A stretch of 64,000 nucleotides of DNA from Conexibacter woesei DSM 14684 (lineage in GTDB: Bacteria; Actinomycetota; Thermoleophilia; Solirubrobacterales; Solirubrobacteraceae): NCBI RefSeq assembly GCF_000025265.1, contig NC_013739.1, positions 3,286,001-3,350,000 of the forward strand. Direction: 5' to 3'. The notes beneath the pieces are model-generated. The model was not told the DNA's origin, did no database searches, and saw nothing but the letters and a program-made list of their open reading frames with translations. Both the position numbers and the translations under genes were made by a program. Shown piece after piece: positions 42,118 through 50,576 of this stretch; position 1 is the first letter of the stretch, and each line of letters begins with the position of its first letter.

Positions 42118-42960
42118 CTGCTCCGTCGTCAGCGGCGCGTCCTCGGCTCGGGCGATCGCGAGCACCTCGTCGAGGTCGCGCTGGGCGCCGGCGTCGACGA
42201 CGTGCTGCACGAGCATCCGCGGCGCCAGCATCGCGCCGACCCAGCGCGGCGCGACGACCCGTCGCGAGCGCCGCTCGATCCCGCGCACGATCGCGTCGAC
42301 GGCGGTCTCCAGCGGCGCCACGCGCGTGAACGGGCCGCCGCGTCTGGAGACGCGCGCGGCCGCCTCGGTGCCGAACCCACGCCGCGTCATGTCGGTGTCG
42401 ATCTCGGCGAAGTAGCCGACGCCGACGCGCGCGCCGGACGACTTCAGCTCGATCCGCAGCGTGTTGCCGAGCGCTTCGACGCCCGCCTTCGACGCGCTGT
42501 AGGCGCCGAGCAGCGGCAGGTGCAGCGCCGCCGCGAGCGACGCGATCGCCAGCGCGTAGCCGGAGCCATGCGCGATGTGGGGCGCCGTCGCGCGCAGCGT
42601 GTAGTAGACGCCGAGCAGGTTGACCTGGACGGTCCGCTCGAAGATCTCCGGGTCGCCGCCGAGCAGCGGCACCTGCGCCGCGATCCCGGCGTTTGCCATC
42701 ACGACGTCGAGCCCGCTGAGCTGCGCGGCCAGCCCGGTGACGGCGGCATCGACCTGCGCGCGGTCTGCGACGTCGCAGACCTGCCACGGCGCGCCGCCGC
42801 AGCGCGCGGCGACCTGCTCCAGCAGCTCCGGCTCCAGCCCCGCGAGCGCGACGCGAGCACCGCGCGCGTGCAGCCGCTCGGCGACCGCCGCGCCGATCCC
42901 GCGCGCCGCGCCGGTGATCAGGACGCGTCTGCCTGCGAGCGAAGCCGGGGTGGAGGCCAT
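42106..42960 (-). CDS. Short-chain dehydrogenase/reductase
   Basis: 284 residues: TGAARGIG near 15-22, MANAGIAAQVPL near 90, Ser in AIASLAAALHLPLLG and YSASKAG catalytic residues. The C-terminal extension (about 220-284) with an amphipathic segment is longer than usual. ATG 42960 with GTGGAGG nearby is internal to a longer frame. Coupled by overlap to the micro-ORF and then the CMD gene; substrate unknown. Confidence 0.87.
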   Translation of the reverse strand: MASTPASLAGRRVLITGAARGIGAAVAERLHARGARVALAGLEPELLEQVAARCGGAPWQVCDVADRAQVDAAVTGLAAQLSGLDVVMANAGIAAQVPLLGGDPEIFERTVQVNLLGVYYTLRATAPHIAHGSGYALAIASLAAALHLPLLGAYSASKAGVEALGNTLRIELKSSGARVGVGYFAEIDTDMTRRGFGTEAAARVSRRGGPFTRVAPLETAVDAIVRGIERRSRRVVAPRWVGAMLAPRMLVQHVVDAGAQRDLDEVLAIARAEDAPLTTEQPRR

Positions 42961-43127
42961 GCGCGTGAGCCTAGCCCGGCCGCCGACCGCGAGCGCCGGC
43001 ACGCACTCGCGCCAGCCGCGCCCGCCGCCGGCTCGCCCGCCGCGGGCCGCCGATGCCCGCCGATGAGTTTCGCGCCGCCGGCCCGTCTTCAGACCACACG
43101 AGCCGAACGGGATCACGGGAGCACACG

Positions 43128-44477
43128 ATGACGAACGCATTGCAGACAGACAGCACCGCCGCCCGCGGCTCGCGCACGCGCCGCCGGCCCGGCGTCGCCG
43201 GCGCGGTGCGGCAGCTGCGCCGGACCTTCCACGGCCCGGTCCACCTGCCCGGCAGCGACGCCTACGACGCCGCGCGGACCAACTGGAGCGGGACGGTCGT
43301 CGCGCACCCCGCGATCGTCGCCGAGGCAGCCGGCGCCGCCGACGTCCGCGCCGCCCTGCAAGCCGCTCGCGACCACGGGCTCGCGTTCGCGGTGCAGGGC
43401 ACCGGGCACGGCACGGCCGTCCCCGCCGACGGCGCGCTGCTCGTCAAGACCGGCCGCATGGACGCGGTCTCGATCGACCCCGAGTGGGAGATCGCCCGCG
43501 TCGGCGCGGGCGCCCGCTGGGCGGACGTGATCGCGGCGGCCGCGCCGTACGGCCTCGCGCCGACAGCGGGCGACACGCCGTCGGTCGGCGTCGCCGGCTT
43601 CACGCTCGGCGGCGGCGTCGGCTGGCTCGCGCGCAAGTACGGCCTCGCGGCCGACAACCTGCTGCGCGCCGAGGCCGTCACCGCAGCCGGCCGGCTCGTC
43701 GCGGCGAGCGCGACCCGCAACAGCGACCTCTTCTGGGCGCTGCGCGGCGGCGGCGCGAACTTCGGCGCGGTCACGGCGCTCGAGCTGCGACTCCACCGCC
43801 TGCCGCGCGTCCACGCCGGCGTCACGTACTTCCCGCTCGAGCGCGCCGCGGCGACATTGGCGAACTACCGCACGTGGGCGCTCACCCAGCCGCGCGAGCT
43901 GACGACCGCGATCGTGCTGTCGAGAGCGTCGCCGCAGTCCGGCATCGCCGGACCGGTGATGGAGCTGCGCGCGCTCTACGCCGGCGACGCCCGCGACGCC
44001 GAGCGCGCGCTCCGCAGCCTCCACGCGGTCACCGGCGAACCGGTCGCCGGCGGCTACACCACGGCGCCGTACGGAGGCGCCGCGGTCGGCGGGACCGCAC
44101 CGCGCGGCTTCGAGCTGCTGGACGACCTGCCGGACGCCGCGATCGCCGCCGCCGTCGAGCTGGTCGGCGGCGATCGCGCTCCGGCGAAGGCGATCGAGTT
44201 CAGATGCTGGGACGGCGCGATCGCCGACGCCGGTCCGGACGCCGGGCCGGCCGGGCACCGCCACGTTCCCTTCTCGGTCAAGGTCGACGGTCCGCCGGAG
44301 GCCGTCGCGCCGCTCGCGGCCCACGCGACCGGCGGCTCGTTCCTCAACTTCCTCCAGGATCAGACGCGCACCCGCGACGCGTACACGCCGGAGAACTGGG
44401 AGCGCCTGGCCCAGCTCAAGCGCGCGCTCGATCCCAGCGGCCTCTTCGGCCTCACGCACGCGATCCCCGCGCGCTGA
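43128..44477 (+). CDS. FAD-linked oxidase (berberine-bridge-like, PCMH fold)
   Basis: 449 residues. The FAD-binding PCMH domain has VQGTGHGT with His94 as expected covalent flavin ligand and [19 protein letters not shown]; the second (Cys) ligand of bicovalent members is absent. The BBE C-terminal domain (SFLNFLQDQ ... [22 protein letters not shown]) is present. Oxidises an alcohol, sugar or phenolic. ATG 43128 follows GGGAG. The carbohydrate cluster starts 118 bases downstream. Confidence 0.87.
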   Translation: MTNALQTDSTAARGSRTRRRPGVAGAVRQLRRTFHGPVHLPGSDAYDAARTNWSGTVVAHPAIVAEAAGAADVRAALQAARDHGLAFAVQGTGHGTAVPADGALLVKTGRMDAVSIDPEWEIARVGAGARWADVIAAAAPYGLAPTAGDTPSVGVAGFTLGGGVGWLARKYGLAADNLLRAEAVTAAGRLVAASATRNSDLFWALRGGGANFGAVTALELRLHRLPRVHAGVTYFPLERAAATLANYRTWALTQPRELTTAIVLSRASPQSGIAGPVMELRALYAGDARDAERALRSLHAVTGEPVAGGYTTAPYGGAAVGGTAPRGFELLDDLPDAAIAAAVELVGGDRAPAKAIEFRCWDGAIADAGPDAGPAGHRHVPFSVKVDGPPEAVAPLAAHATGGSFLNFLQDQTRTRDAYTPENWERLAQLKRALDPSGLFGLTHAIPAR

Positions 44478-44550
44478 CGGCAGCACGGCGCCGCGCCGAG
44501 CCGGGCGCGGAAGGTGTGCCACGGGTCGCGTCGGGCAATCATCTGAAGAG

Positions 44551-44569
44551 GCTTCGGCGCTGCCGAAGC
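44551..44569 (+). promoter_or_regulatory. Hairpin upstream of the aldolase gene
   Basis: GCTTCGGC (44551-44558) and GCCGAAGC (44562-44569) form an 8-bp stem with a 3-base loop, 26 bases before ATG 44596. Either an operator or a leader hairpin of the aldolase operon. Confidence 0.45.
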
Positions 44570-44595
44570 GCTACCCCGACAAGGTGAGAAGTGAC

Positions 44596-45465
44596 ATGTC
44601 CGTCGCTTCGCTGAAGCAGATCCTCGACCCCGCGTTCGAGGAGCGGTACGGCGTCGCAGCGATCAACGTCGTCGACGATCTCAGCCTCCGCGCCGTGCTC
44701 GCCGCCGCGACGGCGCTCGAATCGCCGCTGATCGTCCAGACCTCGCTCAAGACGGTGAAGTCGATCGGCGCACCAGTGCTCGCCGCGCTGTTCCGCGCCC
44801 GCGCCGAGGAGGTCCCGATCCCCGTCGCGATGCACCTCGACCACTGCCCGGAGCGCGAGTGGATCACGACCTGCCTGCGCAACGGCTGGAACTCGGTGCT
44901 GTTCGACGGCTCCCACCTCGACGTGGAGGAGAACCGCCGGCAGACGGCGGAGGTCGTCGAGGAGGCCGACGGCTTCGACGTGCAGGTCGAGGGCGAGATC
45001 GAGACCGTCCGCGGCGTCGAGGACGGCGTCGGCAGCGACGACGGCGGGGACATCCACCCGATCGAGATCTCGGACGGCTTCATCGCCGACACCGGCGTCT
45101 ACGCGTTCGCGCCGGCGATCGGGACCGCGCACGGCCTCTACGCCGCCGCGCCGCACCTGATGCCGGAGCGGGTGACGGAGCTGGTCGGGCGCCGGCCGAT
45201 CCCGATGGTGCTGCACGGCGGGACCGGCCTCGCGCAGGCCCAGTTCGAGGATCTGATCGCGCGCGGCTGCGCGAAGGTCAACATCTCGACGGCGCTGAAG
45301 ATCGCCTACCTCGACGCGACGCGCGAGTACGTCGCCGCGAACCCCGGCAAGAGCGATCCGCCGTCGCTGTTCAAGCACGTCGGCGCAGCGGTCCAGCAGA
45401 TGGCCGAAGACCACATCCGCATGTTCGGCTCGGCGGGGAAGGCCGCTCCTGTGCAGACACGATGA
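44596..45465 (+). CDS. Class II fructose/tagatose-bisphosphate aldolase family
   Basis: 289 residues. HLDHC has catalytic Asp82 and zinc ligand His83; His179 in IGTAHG and His207 in LHGGTGL complete the zinc site. These positions nearly coincide with those of KbaY/GatY. NVVDDLS and the phosphate site KVNISTALK are also present. ATG 44596 is preferred over GTG 44584 because AAGGTGAG lies upstream. First gene of an aldolase-HAD-DhaL-DhaK operon; the substrate may not be fructose bisphosphate. Confidence 0.88.
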   Translation: MSVASLKQILDPAFEERYGVAAINVVDDLSLRAVLAAATALESPLIVQTSLKTVKSIGAPVLAALFRARAEEVPIPVAMHLDHCPEREWITTCLRNGWNSVLFDGSHLDVEENRRQTAEVVEEADGFDVQVEGEIETVRGVEDGVGSDDGGDIHPIEISDGFIADTGVYAFAPAIGTAHGLYAAAPHLMPERVTELVGRRPIPMVLHGGTGLAQAQFEDLIARGCAKVNISTALKIAYLDATREYVAANPGKSDPPSLFKHVGAAVQQMAEDHIRMFGSAGKAAPVQTR

Positions 45466-46226
45466 GGGCGTTGGTGTTCGACTGCGACGGGGTCCTCGCC
45501 GACACCGAGCGGTACGGGCACCTGCCGGCGTTCAACGCCACCTTCGCCGCGTTCGGGCTGCCGGTCGAGTGGTCGCCGGAGGAGTACGGCGAGAAGCTGC
45601 GGATCGGCGGCGGCAAGGAGCGGATGGCGACGCTGTTCGCCGATCCCGAGCTGGTGCGCGCACAGGGCCTGCCGACCGACCCCGGCGCCCAGCGCGAGCT
45701 GCTGCAGGAGTGGCACCGCCACAAGACCGCCGTCTACAAGCAGATCGTGCAGTCCGGGCAGCTGCCGCCGCGGCCCGGCATCGCACGCGTCGTCGGCGAG
45801 GCGCTGGCGGCCGGCTGGTCACTGGCGGTCGCCTCGACGTCGGCCGAGGAGGCGGTCCGCGCCGTGCTCGAACACGCCGTCGGCGCCGAGCAGGCGCGGC
45901 GGTTCGTCGTCGTCGCCGGCGACGACGTGCCGCGCAAGAAGCCGGACCCGGCCGTCTACACGCTGGCCGTCGAGCAGCTCGGCGCCCGCCCGCAGGACGC
46001 GCTCGCCGTCGAGGACTCGCGCAACGGGCTGCTGGCCGCCGTCGGCGCCGGACTCCGCTGCGTCGTGACGGTCAGCGGCTACACCGCGGAGGAGGACATG
46101 AGCGAGGCGGCGCTCGTGCTCACCAGTCTCGGCGACCCTGGCGAGCCGGCGGAGGTGCTCGCCAACCGCAGCGCCGCCCGACCCGGCGCGACGATCGAAC
46201 TGGAGGATCTCGAGGCATGTCTGTGA
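45462..46226 (+). CDS. HAD-superfamily hydrolase (CbbY/beta-phosphoglucomutase type)
   Basis: 254 residues. Motif [12 protein letters not shown] at 6-16 (nucleophile and acid Asp), motif II VASTS, Lys in [11 protein letters not shown], motif [13 protein letters not shown]. The cap domain (about 18-90) is of the C1 type. Overlaps the aldolase stop (ATGA). It may dephosphorylate or isomerise a sugar phosphate handled by the neighbouring aldolase and kinase. Confidence 0.88.
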   Translation: MRALVFDCDGVLADTERYGHLPAFNATFAAFGLPVEWSPEEYGEKLRIGGGKERMATLFADPELVRAQGLPTDPGAQRELLQEWHRHKTAVYKQIVQSGQLPPRPGIARVVGEALAAGWSLAVASTSAEEAVRAVLEHAVGAEQARRFVVVAGDDVPRKKPDPAVYTLAVEQLGARPQDALAVEDSRNGLLAAVGAGLRCVVTVSGYTAEEDMSEAALVLTSLGDPGEPAEVLANRSAARPGATIELEDLEACL

Positions 46227-46861
46227 CGTCACTGGACGAAGCGCAGCGCGTGGTGCGAATCGTCGCCGAGACGGCGATGGCGAACGAGACCTACTTCGGA
46301 GAGCTCGACGCGGTCGTCGGCGACGGCGACTTCGGCTACTCGCTCGCGCGCGGGTTCGGCAAGCTGCTGGAGGACTGGGACACGCTGGAGTACGACGACG
46401 TCGCGGGCCTGCTGCGCCGCTGCGCGATGGTCATCTCCGGCCGCGTCGGCGGCGCCTCGGGCCCGATCTGGGGCACGGCGTTCCTGCGTGCCGGGGCCTC
46501 GCTGAAGGACACGCCGGACCCGCGTGGGGAGGACGTCGTCGCGGCGCTGCGGTCGTCGATCGAGGGGATCAAGCAGCGCGGCGGCTCGGACCTGGGGGAC
46601 AAGACGCTGATCGACGCGCTCGTCCCCGCCGTCGACCGGCTGGAGCAGGAGCTGACTGCCGGCGCCGGCACGCAGGCGGCGCTGGCCGCCAGCGCGCAGA
46701 CCGCGCGCAGCGCGGCGGAGGGGACCAGAGGGATGCTCGCCAGACGCGGGCGGGCGGCGTACGCGGGGGAGCGCTCGCGCCCGTCGGTGGATGCCGGGGC
46801 TGTGGCCGTCGCAGTGATGTTCGAAGCCGTCAGCGAGGCGTGGAGTGCCACGAGCGACTGA
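46217..46861 (+). CDS. dhaL: Dihydroxyacetone kinase-type subunit DhaL
   Basis: 214 residues, nucleotide-binding DhaL domain. The Asp trio Asp31, Asp36 and Asp38 in ELDAVVGDGDFG chelates the Mg-nucleotide, as in E. coli (30, 35, 37). GGASGPIWGTAFLRAG and SDLGDKTLIDAL follow. Overlaps the HAD gene by 10 bases. No DhaM phosphotransferase gene follows, so an ATP-using kinase acting with DhaK is inferred. Confidence 0.9.
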   Translation: MSVTSLDEAQRVVRIVAETAMANETYFGELDAVVGDGDFGYSLARGFGKLLEDWDTLEYDDVAGLLRRCAMVISGRVGGASGPIWGTAFLRAGASLKDTPDPRGEDVVAALRSSIEGIKQRGGSDLGDKTLIDALVPAVDRLEQELTAGAGTQAALAASAQTARSAAEGTRGMLARRGRAAYAGERSRPSVDAGAVAVAVMFEAVSEAWSATSD

Positions 46862-46885
46862 CACCACAACGTCCGAGGAGACACC

Positions 46886-47881
46886 GTGAAGAAGTTCGTG
46901 AACGATCCACAGCAGTTCGTGCCGGAGATGCTGAAGGGCATCGCACTGGCCAATCCGGACACGCTCAGATACGTGCCGGAGTACAACCTGATCATGCGCA
47001 GCGACGCGCCGCGCGACGACAAGGTCTCGATCGTGCAGGGCTCGGGCTCCGGCCACGAGCCGGCACACGCGATGGCGGTCGGGCCGGGGATGCTCGACGC
47101 GGCCTGTCCCGGCGACGTCTTCTCGGCGCCACCGTCGGACTACGTCTACGAGACGACGAAGCTGCTGCGCTCCGAGATGGGCGTGCTGCACATCATCAAC
47201 AACTACACCGGCGACCGCATGGCGTTCGACATGGGCCGCGAGCTGGCCGAGGCCGAGGGCATCCAGGTCGGCACGGTCGTCGTCGACGACGACGTCGCCG
47301 TGACCGACTCGACGTACACCGTCGGCCGCCGCGGCGTGGCGGGCAACTTCTTCGTCATCAAGGCGCTCGGCGCGTCCAGCGAGCGCGGCGCGGAGCTGGA
47401 CGACCTCGTCGCGCTCGGCAGACGCGTCAACGACGTGACGCGCTCGATGGGGATCGCGCTGACGTCGTGCACGCCGCCCGCGAAGGGCTCGCCGCTGTTC
47501 GACCTCGGCGAGGACGAGATCGAGGTCGGCGTCGGCATCCACGGCGAGCCGGGCCGGCGCCGCGAGCCGATGAAGGCGGCCGACGAGCTGGTCGACGAGA
47601 TGCTCGAGGCGATCCTCGGCGACCTCCCGTACGCCTCCGGCGACGAGGTGGCGCTGATGGTCAACGGCCTCGGCGGGACGCCGATCTCGGAGCTGTACGT
47701 GCTCTACGCCCACGCCCACGAGGCGCTCGCCGAGCGCGGAATCGACGTCGGCCGCTCCTACGTCGGCGAGTACTGCACGTCGCTCGACATGGCCGGCGCG
47801 TCGTTGACGCTGGTGCGGCTCGACGAGGAGCTGAAGGAGCTGCTGACCGCGCCCGCGCAGATCGCGGCGCACACTTTCTGA
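46886..47881 (+). CDS. dhaK: Dihydroxyacetone kinase-type subunit DhaK
   Basis: 331 residues. The substrate site has GSGSGHEPAH (His57), Asp110 in NYTGD and His219 in VGIHGEPG, which forms the hemiaminal with the ketone substrate; the numbers match E. coli 56/109/218. GTG 46886 follows CGAGGAG. Phosphorylates dihydroxyacetone or a related tri/tetrulose together with DhaL. Last gene of the operon, followed by a 13-bp inverted repeat. Confidence 0.92.
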   Translation: MKKFVNDPQQFVPEMLKGIALANPDTLRYVPEYNLIMRSDAPRDDKVSIVQGSGSGHEPAHAMAVGPGMLDAACPGDVFSAPPSDYVYETTKLLRSEMGVLHIINNYTGDRMAFDMGRELAEAEGIQVGTVVVDDDVAVTDSTYTVGRRGVAGNFFVIKALGASSERGAELDDLVALGRRVNDVTRSMGIALTSCTPPAKGSPLFDLGEDEIEVGVGIHGEPGRRREPMKAADELVDEMLEAILGDLPYASGDEVALMVNGLGGTPISELYVLYAHAHEALAERGIDVGRSYVGEYCTSLDMAGASLTLVRLDEELKELLTAPAQIAAHTF

Positions 47882-47888
47882 GCAGGAC

Positions 47889-47929
47889 GCTGCCGGCCAT
47901 GGCATGCTCTGCGCGACATGGCCGGCAGC
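47889..47929 (+). repeat. 13-bp inverted repeat over a start codon
   Basis: 47889-47901 and 47917-47929 are perfectly complementary with a 15-base loop. The left arm begins 8 bases after the dhaK stop and the right arm contains ATG 47918. It may end the dhaK transcript or mask the next start codon. Confidence 0.6.
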
Positions 47930-49027
47930 TCACGATCATGGCGCCTCCTGGGTCCAGCTGTTCGCAGCAGCGACTTCGGCTCGCTGCACGAGACGCTGCT
48001 GATCACCGCCGTCACGACGGTCCTGTTCATCCGCACCCAGCTGTGGCTGACCAACTACCCGCAGCTCGGCGGCCACGGCCTCCACATCGCGCACCTGCTG
48101 TGGGGCGGCATGTTCATGCTCGTCGCGATCGCGCTGCTGCTGACGTTCCTCGGCCGTCCGGTCCGGCAGCGCGCGGCGATCGTCGGCGGCGTCGGGTTCG
48201 GCTTCTTCATCGACGAGCTCGGCAAGTTCATCACGTCTGACAACAACTACTTCTACAAGCCCGCCGCGGCGCTGATCTACCTGATCTTCGTCGTGCTGTT
48301 CGTGCTCGCGCGCTGGGCGCAGCGCAGCAGCGGCCTGACGCGCGACGAGCGCATCGCCAACGCGATCGACCTGCTCGGCGAGGCGAGCGGGCAGCGGCTC
48401 GACGAGCGCCGCCGGGCGGAGGCGCTGGCCCTGCTCGACGGCGTCGAGGACGACGACCCGATGGTCGCGCCGCTGCGATCACTGCTGATCGCCTCCGCGA
48501 GCACGGAGCGGCGCCCGCCGTCGTTCTTCGAGCGCGCGGCGGCGGCCGTCCGCGCCGCCGAGGAGCGGCTGACGGCGAGCCCGCACTTCCCGACCGTGCT
48601 GTGCACCGTCTTCGCGGTCTGGGCGCTGATCTCGTTCCTGACGGCGGCGGAGCTGGCGCTGTCGCTGCTGCTCGAGCTCGGCGGCGCCCATCCTGGCTTC
48701 GTCGGAGACGGCGTCGACAACCTGCGGTTCGTCAACGTCGCGAGCATCGCCGCGAGCCTGGTGGCGGCGGTCCTGGTCGCGCATGGGATCGTGCGCGAGC
48801 GCGCCGGCGATCGCAACGGAGCGATCACGGCGTTCCAGCGCGCGCTGCTGATCTCGATCCTGGTGGTCCAGGTCTTCTCGTTCTACGAGTCCCAGTTCGG
48901 CGCGGTCTTCGGCCTGGCGGTCGACCTGCTCCTGCTGCTCGGCGTCCGGCGGCTCGGCGGCTCCTCCGAACGCACCGCCTACGCGGCGGGCGTTCTACCG
49001 AGCGCGAACCTCAGCGCGTCCGGGTAA
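47918..49027 (+). CDS. Integral membrane protein, unknown function
   Basis: 369 residues with about seven membrane helices in two groups (roughly 28-110 and 225-350) around a soluble helical middle (about 130-220). The motif HLLWGGMFMLVA ... GFFIDELGKF ITSDNNYFYKP near 55-105 looks conserved and places charged residues in the membrane. No family recognised. ATG 47918 lies inside an inverted repeat and lacks a Shine-Dalgarno. Its 3' end overlaps the convergent hydrolase by 49 bases. Confidence 0.75.
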   Translation: MAGSSRSWRLLGPAVRSSDFGSLHETLLITAVTTVLFIRTQLWLTNYPQLGGHGLHIAHLLWGGMFMLVAIALLLTFLGRPVRQRAAIVGGVGFGFFIDELGKFITSDNNYFYKPAAALIYLIFVVLFVLARWAQRSSGLTRDERIANAIDLLGEASGQRLDERRRAEALALLDGVEDDDPMVAPLRSLLIASASTERRPPSFFERAAAAVRAAEERLTASPHFPTVLCTVFAVWALISFLTAAELALSLLLELGGAHPGFVGDGVDNLRFVNVASIAASLVAAVLVAHGIVRERAGDRNGAITAFQRALLISILVVQVFSFYESQFGAVFGLAVDLLLLLGVRRLGGSSERTAYAAGVLPSANLSASG

Positions 49028-49893
49028 CGGGGGAGGAGCCCGAACGTCGCGGTCCCCGGCACGACCGTGACGGGCGCGCCGCCCATCAGCGCGGCCAGCC
49101 GGCGGCTGTGGGCGGTCGGGTGGATCGTGTCCTCAGCTCCGCTCCAGAGGGCCGCGGGGACCCTGATCGCGGCAGGGTCGACGCCCCACGGCGCGGACAG
49201 CAGGCGGACCTCGTCAGCGAAGCCGTCGGGACGCGCGAGGATCTCGGCGGTCGCGCGGACGTGCAGCGCCCACAGCGCGGGATCCGCCAGCTCGCGCGCG
49301 TCCGCGGAGGGGATCCCCTTGACGAACCTTCTCGCCGCGCGCTCCGGGTTGCGACGGGCGCCGCGCGAGGACGCGCGCAGGCCGAGGCGCAGGAGCCACG
49401 GGGCGCGCCGGGCGAGCGTGAGCGCCGTCCGCAGCTGTCTGCCGGTCTCGGCGAACGTCGCGGGATCGTCGAGCGGGGCGACGGCACCGAGGAACGCGAG
49501 ACCGGACGTCCGCGGTGCGAGCGCGGCGCCGACCGCGAGCGCGAACGGCGTGCCGCCGGACTGCGCGAGCACGCCGGCACGCTCGACGCCGAGCGCGTCG
49601 AGCAACGCGGCGTGATCGGCCGGCCAGTCGGTGAGCGCGCGCTGGGGCGCCGGGGTCGATCCGCCGGCGCCGGGCCGGTCCGGCGCGACGAGCCGGATCC
49701 CGAGCGCGATCGCGGCGGGCGCCGCGGCGCGGGCGAGGCCACGCGAGCAGGGACCGTCGAGCACGACGACGGTCGGGCCCGCGTCCGCGCCGAGCGTCGC
49801 GTACGTCAACGTCCGTCCGTCGGCGAGCGTGAGGTCGCCGTCGCGCTCGCCGGTCGGGGCGCCGGTGACGGCCTTGGCTGACATGACGTGCAT
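48979..49893 (-). CDS. Alpha/beta-hydrolase-fold protein without obvious catalytic His
   Basis: 304 residues. Oxyanion region VVVLDGPCSRGLA, nucleophile elbow AQSGGTPFAL and acid in WSGAEDTIHP fit the fold. At the usual Gly-His position near the C-terminus the sequence reads PGTATFGLLPRYPDAL, so the catalytic His appears replaced. GAGGTG precedes ATG 49893. Divergent from the TetR gene and likely its target. Confidence 0.8.
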   Translation of the reverse strand: MHVMSAKAVTGAPTGERDGDLTLADGRTLTYATLGADAGPTVVVLDGPCSRGLARAAAPAAIALGIRLVAPDRPGAGGSTPAPQRALTDWPADHAALLDALGVERAGVLAQSGGTPFALAVGAALAPRTSGLAFLGAVAPLDDPATFAETGRQLRTALTLARRAPWLLRLGLRASSRGARRNPERAARRFVKGIPSADARELADPALWALHVRATAEILARPDGFADEVRLLSAPWGVDPAAIRVPAALWSGAEDTIHPTAHSRRLAALMGGAPVTVVPGTATFGLLPRYPDALRFALGRTPAA

Positions 49894-49911
49894 CGGGCAC
49901 CTCGCTTCGGG

Positions 49912-49993
49912 TCTGTGACGGCGGTCTGCGACGGCGGCTTGTGACGGCGTGTCGCAAGCCCAAGTGTGGCAGAGTTGCGACGCGATGTCACAA
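49912..49993. promoter_or_regulatory. TetR operator array in divergent promoter region
   Basis: Two 19-bp imperfect palindromes of form TTGYGAC-N5-GTCRCAA lie at 49939-49957 and 49975-49993, 36 bases apart. The left one is preceded by direct half-site repeats with period 13 (49912-49924, 49925-49937, continuing at 49938). The right one covers the TetR start codon, so autorepression and control of the hydrolase are expected. Confidence 0.7.
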
Positions 49994-50572
49994 ACGTCTC
50001 CCCGCGCGGCGCGCGTCCCGGAGGACGAGGCGCGCCGGCGCATCCTCGAAGCGGCGCGCGCCCTCCTGCTGACGCGCCCGTTCGCCGACCTCTCGGTCGG
50101 TGCCGTGATGCGCGAGGCGGGTCTCGCGCGCACGGTCTTCTGGCGCCACTACCCCGACCTGCCGCAGATGGCCGCCGACCTGCTGCCCGACGCCGACGCG
50201 CCGCTGATCGACCGCATCACCGCGATCGGCGACGCCCCGCCCGCCGAGCTGGTGCGCGCGATCGTCGAAGGGCTCGTCGAGACCTATGCCGCCCACGGCC
50301 CGCTGCTGCAAGCGATCGACGACGCCGCCCGCCACGACGCGGCGGTCGCGCAGCATCTCGACAGCGCGCTCGTCGGTCCGCGGCAGCTGCTCGCCCGGCT
50401 CGTCGCCGACGCGCCGCACCCGCCGCCCGACCCGGCCGAGACCGCGCGCCTGCTGATGGCCACCCACCGCGCCTACCTGCTCGACACGTTCGGCAGCGGC
50501 CGCCCCCGGCGCGGCGCGCGACGCCACGCCACCGAGGCGCTGCTCGCGCTGTGGGAGCGCCTGCTCGCCTGA
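49985..50572 (+). CDS. TetR-family transcriptional regulator
   Basis: 195 residues. The N-terminal HTH (about 17-62) reads RRRILEAARALLLTRPFADL, VGAVMREAGLARTVFWRHYP, with tryptophan-containing recognition helix end typical of the family. The C-terminal ligand domain is Ala/His-rich. ATG 49985 is chosen over 49949 because the latter would place the second operator inside the gene. Regulates itself and the divergent hydrolase by inference. Confidence 0.88.
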   Translation: MSQTSPRAARVPEDEARRRILEAARALLLTRPFADLSVGAVMREAGLARTVFWRHYPDLPQMAADLLPDADAPLIDRITAIGDAPPAELVRAIVEGLVETYAAHGPLLQAIDDAARHDAAVAQHLDSALVGPRQLLARLVADAPHPPPDPAETARLLMATHRAYLLDTFGSGRPRRGARRHATEALLALWERLLA

Positions 50573-50576
50573 GCGG

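Noticed and set aside
44584-44595. Upstream GTG start for the aldolase.
   Set aside because: It lies inside the AAGGTGAG ribosome-binding site of ATG 44596, and the extra four residues are not part of the family.
49912-49950. CRISPR-like short direct repeats.
   Set aside because: The 13-base units are adjacent without spacers and match the half-sites of the TetR palindromes, so they are operators.
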